In this document: positions 56,006-64,000 of the stretch, piece by piece
How the letters are laid out: every line of letters starts with the position of its first letter
How positions within the stretch are numbered: the first letter of the stretch is position 1
Assembly: GCA_024291935.2 (NCBI GenBank)
Contig: CM044307.1
Location: forward strand, 98,709,461 to 98,773,460
Reading direction: 5' to 3'
Source of the DNA: Okapia johnstoni
Taxonomy: Eukaryota > Chordata > Mammalia > Artiodactyla > Giraffidae
DNA length: 64,000 nucleotides
Made by a program: the position numbers and the translations under genes
The notes under the pieces: model-generated
What the model was told of the DNA's origin: nothing
Database searches by the model: none
The model's input: the letters and a program-made list of their open reading frames with translations, nothing else

Positions 56006-57179
56006 ATTCTGTGAAGGCTTTTCAAAACTTTGAATGTTTTGTACTGTGAGCAACAGATGATAGAAAAAACAAAGATGATTTCAAAATAATAGAAGAAATT
56101 AAGTTTTTAATTTAATTTGGAAAAATCAGCCACTAACCACCAATCAATTGTTTTTATTCATGAATCTTTGATTTCGACTGTACCTGTCACTCCTTTTATG
56201 AATATATGTCTTTCTATAAGGAGATATCAGAATCAAATCCTTGCTCAGGTTAATGATAAATTGTGTTAACGCTGATATTGTCTTCACTGAGCAAAATCAG
56301 TAAGGAGATTCTAGCAGTTTTTATATTGAAACCTGAACTGAGGTTTTTTTAGGGGGAAGGGGTCTATCCTTTTAAATTTCAGTTCTTGGTTTGAGAGTTT
56401 CTATTTCAATGGGTAAACTCACAGTTACATGAGAAACTGTTTTAAAAGGAAAATCCTTGATGGTTCAAGCAGTTGGAATCTGTGTTGAATCCTTACTGAG
56501 GTTTAGGATGACTGCTGACGGCCCAAATGTGCTTGTGGGACACAAATGTTACATGGTAGCACCCAGACCTAGCTTAACGAACTAAACAGATCGCTGGTCT
56601 TTCCTACCAGCTGTTCCAGCCTTCTATAGTTGTTTGCCTTATGACTCTTCATGAACAACAGGTAAACTTGGACATTTCAATAGCATATATGTTACATGAA
56701 GAATTTGTAATGGTGAAAAAATAGGCTAGTTTCTGACACTCTTTCATTCCAGTATTTAATTATCCTAAACAGCAGAAACAGATGAGTTCTCCTATTGGCT
56801 ACAAAGCCATCCGCTGTCATAGATATGACATCATTACGGAATATATATGTCTGGTTGCCATGTAATTCAGTAATAAATAATCAGAAATTGTTTCCCCCAA
56901 AGTGTTGATTATTTACTGTATCACCTTATCAGAACTCCTTTTGCTCAAATCATCAGTTTTTTGTTGTTTTCTCCAGTGATCATCCTCAGTGTTTAAAAAT
57001 AAAAAAGGATTGGAATTATTGTAGACAACAGCAAAAAGGCTGTAACTGTTCCCACTAAGATTTCAAAAGAAAAGCAATATAAACAATAACATCTTCCATT
57101 GGAATATTCTATTTGATGTCTCTATTAGTTTGGTTGTTGCAAGGTGTTCTATAATTTTAAAGAAAATTGACTGTAAGTC
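56006..57179. other. Unassigned 1.2-kb stretch
   Basis: No gene or recognisable repeat. Confidence 0.4.
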
Positions 57180-57460
57180 ATTCTGTGTATTAATTCACAG
57201 CTATTTATCAAATACAAAGTGCTAGTAAGTAATACTTCCTTACACATGTTGGAAATAAATAATCTCTGGCTCTGTGAAGTGGAAACATAGATTGTCCCAA
57301 TGGAGTGTAAAACCTAGTTGGAGAGTCAGACAATAAATGAGATACATAAGTAAACTATATAATGTTAGATGGTGATAAGAGCTATGACGAAGTACAAGGC
57401 AGGAAAGACAAATAGAGAATGTTGTTGGGGAGTATGGGGAGGTGCAGTTTAATAGATTAG
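57180..57460 (+). mobile_element. Old mammalian repeat fragment (family not settled)
   Basis: 'cagctatttatcaaataca', 'gagagtcagacaataaatg', 'gttagatggtgataagagc', 'tatgacgaagtacaaggca'. Same old repeat type as at 7.2 and 10.8 kb, here with the 'gatggtgataagagctatg' block. Confidence 0.55.
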
Positions 57461-59219
57461 TTATCAAACATTAACTCTCAAATGTGTTTTTTGACAACTT
57501 TATCTGGTGCTTTTCCCAGTGTACATAATGTGTAACTTTGATATATTCGTCTACTTAATACACTATTTTTGTATTTATGTCAGCCAACCCCTGCTGTTAT
57601 GTTAATGAACAAAAAGTAAGTGGGATTTGGCAGGTTCACAAGCTGCTCTTCTTCCTTAGGAGCTGCAGGCATTAGATATGATTATTCTGCAATTAATCAC
57701 TATTATCCTTTTATTATGTTGCCAAAAACTCTGTTTTTATTGTACTTTACTTGCCTGTTAAGCACATGATCAGAAATTAGTCATGGGTTAAAAATGCTTG
57801 CGTTCATACAACATTTTTACATTAATATTACTGAATTAATGTGAATGAAACAATTTTTTTTATAATTACATAGCAGTTTCCAGTAATGATTTTCATGCTC
57901 TGGTGAACAGCATGCATAGTTGCCTGCCTAGTTATAGAGACTAGAAAGAATAAGCATGTTGTCTTCTACTCAGATGCCCAAATGGTTATATTCTCACACA
58001 CTGGGAAAGACATGGCAGGGAGTGTCTGCAGTTATCCAGTCATTGCCCTCCTTTGATCCACTTCTGTGAAGATGTAGCATGGACTTTATTAGCTTTCATA
58101 AGTTGATGCTGGTCTAGTCTTACTTTTCTGAATAATCGCTGCTCAATTAGCAATGTACAATAGTGTATTCAAGGCATTTCTTGGAGAATATTATTTTGAT
58201 GTCACTGCCCCAAATTTTTATCAAAAGCTAGAATGAGAAAAGGAGTATTTATGGGAGATTCCTTGAAGGTGGTGCAGATCATCTACCCTTCTAGACTGAT
58301 AATTGCAAACTTAAAGGACTAGAGAAGCCAAGAAAGTAACAAAATTGAATGAAAGCAAATATGTCAACTGTGGCCTCCTGGAGGTCACATGCACATCTAA
58401 GGGACAGTTATTCCTCATTCCACAAAGCACATTTTTGAAGGTTGATTTCTGGAACCAGATGACTGCTTTAAAACCATGCCTTTAAATTGACCAAAGCCTT
58501 CCTCCAATTAAAATAGACTAGTATCTGATTAAGATACCCAAACCACATTTTTCCAATCTCTGTTAAAATGTAATTTTCTGAATTCTACTATATTGTGAAA
58601 CTAACTGTCTACATTGAGGAAGTTAAAAAATAAAGATTATGAAGCATGAAGTTCTATTTATTTATATATCACAGAGTAATCCTATGAGGATCCTTGGGAG
58701 AAATTTCTGTCTGTTCTTAGTACCAGGATTAGTTGAGCTTAGAAGCTCAGAACTTCTACTCTGAACAAATGGCTTATTTTCCTTATGAATAAAATAAGAA
58801 AATTTGTTTCATTCTATATCAGGAGCTCTTGACTTTAGACATGGATATTTCACCTAAAAGAGTCTATTTGTCAATTTGAGCTGTCTCTTGCAAAGTTAAT
58901 TTAAATTCATGACCAAGCTCTAACCAGTGCATTTCATCTTGCAAGGTATACTTGTCTATCAACTTCACTCCTGACTTTATCTTATCTTTCTTATTCTTAT
59001 TTTTCCTCTGATATATTTCCTCATCCATTTATTTAAAAATTTGTATCTTGTTTTAGTTCGTATGACTATATAGCACACCTTAGAACTTTTGGAAAATGTG
59101 GGATTAAAAATAAATGAATAACCAGCTTACAGAATCTGTACTGGTTGACATTTTTTTTACCACAATAGCATTGCATACTGGTATATTATGAGGTTGAACA
59201 CAAATGCCCCTATTTTTGT
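57461..59219. other. Unassigned 1.8-kb stretch
   Basis: AT-rich, with no gene, RNA or clear transposable element. One of the longer repeat-poor parts of the window. Confidence 0.4.
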
Positions 59220-59414
59220 TGGGGTTTCCTTGGTGGATCAGATGGTAAAGAATCTGCCTGCAATGTGGGAGACCTGGGTTCAAAACCTGGGTTTGAACGA
59301 TCCCCTGGAGAAAGGAATGGCTACCCACTCCAGTATCCTTGCCTAGGGAATCCCATGAACAGAGGAGCCTGGTGAGATATAGTCCATGGGATCACTAAGA
59401 GTCGGACAAGACTG
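59220..59414 (+). mobile_element. Bov-tA SINE
   Basis: Head 'gggtttccttggtggatcag', body 'gagaaaggaatggctaccc', end 'taagagtcggacaagactg'. The B box is altered ('gggttcaaaacctggg'). Confidence 0.88.
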
Positions 59415-59993
59415 TTACCAAGCATAATTAAATAATAATACCAAAGTATTTACATTTGACATGAACTGATGATTACTAGGTGGTCCTTATAATGCAATTT
59501 AAAAGAAGACCATTGTTCACTTTCTGAAGTTTGATAAGAGAGGTAAGTTGACATCTAATGCTGGAAGTGGCATATCAACAGATATTTGTACTTGTGTGTG
59601 TACATTACTGCCACTAGCCCATTTGCTACCTTTCTGTGATTTAAAAAAGGGACATTCTGTCCTCTCAGACGATACAACCCAAGGTCAGGACGCACACCTT
59701 TGTCCTTAGGAGGTGGAAAGGTTTAACCTACTGGAGCATTCAAGAAACTTTACTAGTGTGTTACATGTGTAACACACGTCTAACACACATTAGTCACACA
59801 TGTCTAACCAAGGAAAACTAGACTGGGAGGTGATGGGGTAAATCCTAGATTGGTGACATTTTATAAACATGTGAACAAAAACAAGCAGTTCTAATATTAC
59901 AGAAAAAGACAACAGGTAGATATGTGTCATATAAAAGGTTAATAATATTTTTGATATGTATTGTACTTTTCCTGAATTTAATAGCTAAGTACT
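59415..59993. other. Unassigned sequence with a small inverted repeat
   Basis: 'gtgttac' and 'gtaacac' form a 7-bp stem with a 4-base loop near 59757-59774, followed by several 'taacacac' words. No gene. Confidence 0.35.
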
Positions 59994-60365
59994 TTGTGGT
60001 GGGTCATAGACCTCTTGAGAATCTGATGAAAGCTAAGGTCCTTCTACAGAAAAATGCACAAAAGCATAGAAGTAAAGTGAAGTGAAAATCTCTGAGTCAT
60101 GTCTGACTCTTTGCAACCCCATGGACTGTAGCCTGCCAGTCTCCTCTGTCCCTGGAATTCTCCAGGCAAGAATATTGGAGTGGGTATCCATTCCCTCCTC
60201 CAGGGGATCTTCCTGATCCAGGGATCAAACCCAGGTCTCTTCCATTGCAGGCAGACTCTTTTTAACGTCTGAGCCACCAGGGAAGCCCTTTTTGGTAGGT
60301 CACAGACCTCTTAAGAAACTGAGGAAAGCTCTGGTCCCTCTACAGAAAAATACACAAAAACATAG
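59994..60365. repeat. 76-bp direct duplication flanking a SINE
   Basis: 59994-60069 and 60290-60365 align without gaps with 11 mismatches (about 85% identity). Shared words include 'agacctctt', 'ctacagaaaaat' and 'cacaaaa'. The Bov-tA fills exactly the interval between them. Confidence 0.85.
60071..60289 (-). mobile_element. Bov-tA SINE, reverse
   Basis: 'gtgaagtgaaaatctctgag', 'ctctgtccctggaattctcc', B-box complement 'gggatcaaacccaggtctc', head complement 'ctgagccaccagggaagcc'. Full length. Confidence 0.93.
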
Positions 60366-61689
60366 GCATGTATTTTTTAAATTCCATCTGTAGAGGTTAT
60401 CAGATATTTGGAAACAAACTCCAGCTATCGGTTATAGAGAGTTCATTCATTGTTAGTCATTTGTTCAGTAGGATGATGATAACCTCCTTATGAAGGTACT
60501 GCACTTCTCTGACCCTGTGACTCAAAATCATCAATCTCTAAGCTCATCAATGTCATGTTCCGGGATTGCATCACTGATAAATATAGTCTCTGAACAAGTA
60601 TAAACCGGAGCTGAGAGTTTTTCACTATTCAAACAGTGATTAATAGAAATGAATGTGAAGATTTCGTTATCCATGTAATCCAATAGTTCAGATTTCATTT
60701 GATGCTTAAGCATATGCTTGCTTTCCTATTGGAAAACAAAGATTAAGTAAATCATTGTACATTTATTCAGTGAACTATCCTATAGTCATTTAAAAGAAAG
60801 TTTGGGAAGAATTAGTATTCATATAGGAAAAAGGCTTAGTATATACTGTTAAGATAAAGTAGACTACATAAGTGTTTCATCAGTATATTTGCAACATTTC
60901 CCCTTTAAAATGTATTTAAAAAAGACTAGAAGATACTATACAAAAGTGTTAGTGATCCTCTTTGATAAAATTATGGATCATTTTCTTTTTTGTTATACTG
61001 TTTTATTTTCTGCATTATTTTAATGAACATGTATTTAAAAATAAAATGGGAAAAAATTCCTTTTAAAATTATAAAAAGTAGTTTGCTGGAGAAAGGAAAT
61101 TGTATGTAGTAGTGAAGTATAAAATCGTTGTCGTCAAGCAGAGTTCTCAATCCTCATTAATAAATGTGTATATAATTAGATAACATCAATTGTTGTCTTT
61201 GGGACAAAGAAATAATCAATTTAGTGATTACTGAGATTGACTATCTCATATGACTTATGACCAAGTCTCATGTAACTAAGTTAAAATGTGCATTGAAATT
61301 TGTAATTTTCTCAATTTATTAATAAAAACAAACATTAATAGGCTTTAAAAATGTAAACTTAATAGAAGTCTTTTTGATACTACCCAGTGCCACTTTGTAT
61401 ATGTGAGAATAAATTATTGGAGTCTGTACTTATATACTGCTTTATAATGACACTTTTGTGGCAGTTGGTCACATTACTCATTTCCTCTGCAAGTGTCAGT
61501 TTTGGATGAATAGTATGAAGCCACTGAGATTTGTGGTTTTGAATTGAAATTTTGTCGCCACATGGAAAAAACTTCACCCAGAGGGTATGAATTAGATTTT
61601 TGGTGTCTACGCGTGAGTTGAGTGAAATCAACACTAAAATAATGTCTCAGTGGGCATAAACCAACCATTCCAGTGAGATGGACATATGG
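60366..61689. other. Unassigned 1.3-kb stretch
   Basis: AT-rich. Short ORFs at 60531-60713 and 61380-61668 (minus) have no recognised motif. Confidence 0.4.
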
Positions 61690-62180
61690 GCAATGCCTCG
61701 TTTTACTGTGCTTCGTTTATCACTCTTTGAAGACTTTGCCTTTTTTTTCCACAAACTGGCAATTTATGGTAATCGTGTGTTGAACAAGTCTACTGACACA
61801 ATTTTTTCAATAGCATTTCCTCATTCATGTCTCCATATAACATCTTGGTAATTCTCATAATATTTCAAGCTTTTTCATTATTATTTTCTTTGTTACGGTG
61901 ATCTATAATCAGTGATTTTTGGTGCTATGACAGCAAAAAGATTATAACAACCTGAAGGCTCAGATGATAGCAGTTTTTAGCAGTAAGTATATTTTGATTG
62001 AAGTGTATACGTTGTTATTTTAGACATAGTGCTATTGAACAATTAAAGACTGCAGTATGGTATAAGCATGCCTTCTATATGCACTGGAAAACCAAAATAT
62101 TTGTGTGATCCATTATATTGTGATAGTCACTTTACTGTGATGGTCCGGAACTGAATCCATAATATCTCTAAGGTGACTGC
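61690..62180 (+). mobile_element. Internally deleted Tigger (mariner-like) DNA transposon
   Basis: Left part: 'tgcctcgttttactgtgct', 'gttgaacaagtctactgaca', 'cagtgatttttggtgctat'. It is joined directly to the right part: 'gcaaaaagattataacaacc', 'tgaaggctcagatgatagc', 'tatatgcactggaaaacc', 'gtccggaactgaatccata'. The transposase gene between is gone except for the last codons. Terminal regions are inverted relative to each other ('...ttttactgtg.' left; 'tttactgtgatgg' near the right end). Probably a non-autonomous Tigger1-type unit. Confidence 0.72.
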
Positions 62181-62974
62181 ATTCTGAAATTGAGTTCTGT
62201 GAAGCTTGTATATACTCAGATCATCCAGGACTGCTGAAAAAGAGAATTAACAGCAGTCTTAAACTGCTCATTAGAAAGAACTAATATGTACATCTCATGT
62301 TGCACAACTTCTTGAAGTTCTATGTGAATAAAGTATGAGAGGTACCTTCTAGAACTGAGCAAATACTGGATGGAGTTAAAGAGACAAGGAAGACTTTACT
62401 ATTCATGTCTGTTGCAATAGGGGTCAAGACTATTGCAGTGAGATTATTCAAGATTATACAGTAGAGGAAAGAGATTGTTTTAATTCTGCTGAACTGAAAA
62501 ACAGTAGAATTTTTAAGTACTTGTAATGAGGTAGTAGAAAAGTTTGTAGGATATCTGTGGGGAGGTCAGTCAATGTGTTTGCAATATGGCAGTTTACCAC
62601 CTATCTTCCACAGAGACTGAAAAATTAAGGCTAAATCTTTATTGATGATAAAATTTCAAAGAGATGTTTCCCAGGTCCTTGAGAAAAACTTTTCTGAGTA
62701 GTAGAAGGAGCCAGAGGCTGGGAAATGATTTATATCTCAAAGAGAGAAAGAATTTACAAATTCAAGTTTTTAGAAGCAAATCTAAGGAAAGAGAAAGCAA
62801 GGGCCAAAAGTCAGGAAGAAACTTGTCTAAATCTTAGTGATGCTGAGGGTGCTCTTAAGGCCATCTTGGTTTCCTTGGAGGCAGAACTAACATAGAGAAT
62901 TCTAAACATAAGCAGTTAGGTTTTGTCTTTGGCTCTGGTTTCTGTATATTTTGTAGATGTTAGTTCTTTATGCG
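62181..62974. other. Unassigned sequence
   Basis: Nothing recognised. Confidence 0.35.
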
Positions 62975-63420
62975 TTTTCTGTAGTGCATGACAATTACTA
63001 CACACCTAGTGGCTTGAAACAACACACATTTATTTATCTCACAGTTTCTGTGGGTCAGGGATTGCTTAGCCTCTGTTGAAATCAGTGTGTTGACCACAGT
63101 GGTGTTTCTAGTAGACACTCAAGTTGGAAAGCATCTGCTCCCTGCACTTGTATGATTATAACCAACATTCAACTCCCTGGCTATAGGATTCATGGCACTT
63201 TGTTTTTTCAAAGTAGAAAAAGGGAGAGAGAGATCCTGGGGCAAGTTGGCTAGCAAGGAAACTTGTGCATAACACTGTGTAATCCTAGAAATATCATCTC
63301 AGCACCTTCACTATAATCTATTGGTTAGAATCAAGTCACATTTTCCACACACACTCAGTGGAAGACTTTTACCTAGAGAGGTAAATACCAGGAGGCTTCC
63401 CTGACAGTCTTATGTGCCAT
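62975..63420 (+). mobile_element. Old mammalian interspersed repeat (same type as 10.2 kb)
   Basis: 'acctagtggcttgaaacaac', 'atttatttatctcacagtt', 'tctgtgggtcagggattgc', 'ggaaagcatctgctccctg': order resembles the repeat at 10185-10625, more diverged. Family unsettled. Confidence 0.45.
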
Positions 63421-64000
63421 ATCCTTTATTTGCAAATTTTGTGAAATTAAAGCAGTTTCACTAATAGTTTCCTTAGATCTGTAGGAGTCCTCAAGTTGCT
63501 GCTAGAGAAGTTTGGTTATGAATGTGATGTCCTATCATAGAGCTCTGATTCTCTAAATCTACTTTACCCTGAACAGTGTGCTGAAATTTCTCATGAAAAT
63601 TTTTTTTCCCTTTCTTCTCTTTTTTCTTTCTTTTTTTTTTTGATAAATTCTTCTCTTTCCTTCAAAATATAATAAAAAATGCACTGCACCAGATAATACT
63701 TTTGACCACACTAGCTGGAAAAGCCATGATTCAAATAAAATTTAAAATGAAAACTTCATGAATTAATGCTTAGCATTATGAATTTGACCAATTATAGTTG
63801 TGTGACTTGTCCTAGAGAGATTTTAAAGATTCCCTATATTGTGCAAAGAGCCTGTAAGTTGGGGGTTTACTTTGCACAGAGGCACATAGAAATAATTCAG
63901 TCAAACTCTTCTACACAGTTTCACACAGTTTTTATCCTCTGCATTTCCTTCCATCTTTCATAGCTGTACCTTCTCAAAGAAATTATCCCACTTGAAATAG
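63421..64000. other. Unassigned sequence with a pyrimidine tract
   Basis: A long T/C-rich tract at 63600-63660 is the only structure seen. No gene. Confidence 0.4.

Overview
This is mammalian nuclear DNA from a ruminant (bovid-type) genome. The diagnosis rests on the interspersed repeats: many tRNA-Glu-headed Bov-tA SINEs, Bov-A2 dimers with AGC tails, BovB (RTE-type) LINE copies ending in (CAGTT)n/(AACTG)n, two CHR-type artiodactyl SINEs and ruminant-type L1 3' ends. I cannot separate cattle, sheep, goat or buffalo from this. The sequence is AT-rich by eye and repeat-dense. I found no protein-coding gene, no recognisable host exon and no structural RNA gene, so it reads as intergenic or intronic. 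Almost all open reading frames longer than about 60 codons lie inside SINEs, LINEs or their antisense strands.

Layout. 0-20 kb: two Bov-tA copies inserted one against the other (14-bp target-site duplication, TSD), two Bov-A2 dimers and a truncated third, an old L1 split by a Bov-tA (3.8-4.9 kb), three unusual Bov-tA copies with two tRNA-like heads (5.0, 6.9 and 11.2 kb), old mammalian repeats at 10-12 kb and an L1ME-like stretch at 15-16.5 kb. 20-33 kb: an LTR-like old element split by Bov-A2, several Bov-tA copies with clean TSDs, a BovB 3' end with TSD (28.5 kb), a 95-bp L1 insertion with a 33-T tail (29.24 kb), a long L1 3' end (30.0-30.7 kb), then a small CpG-containing segment with a 62-codon ORF (30.76-31.0 kb) that I cannot assign to any repeat. 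33.16-37.42 kb: a nearly complete BovB on the minus strand with endonuclease and reverse-transcriptase remnants, an upstream GC-rich part containing two tandem units, and a nested Bov-A2. 38-50 kb: MIRs, Bov-tA, CHR, one possible hAT MITE, old LINE/LTR-like debris and long unassigned stretches. 50.4-53.3 kb: an old L1 on the minus strand carrying two later L1 insertions, next to a 5'-truncated BovB whose reverse-transcriptase C-terminal half is still open for 316 codons with an intact YADD motif. 53.4-64 kb: paired MIRs, Bov-tA copies, a BovB 3' end, an old repeat, an SINE flanked by a 76-bp direct duplication, and an internally deleted Tigger-type DNA transposon.

There is no operon-like cooperation between genes here; the interplay is between mobile elements. 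LINE machinery (BovB and L1) supplied reverse transcription for SINEs, and successive insertions give a relative chronology: MIR/L1M/L1ME/Tigger oldest, then CHR, then BovB and Bov-A/Bov-tA, then the short L1 3' end with the long T tract. Family names were given by recognition of sequence motifs, not by a database search; boundaries are within about 5-20 bases unless a TSD is quoted.
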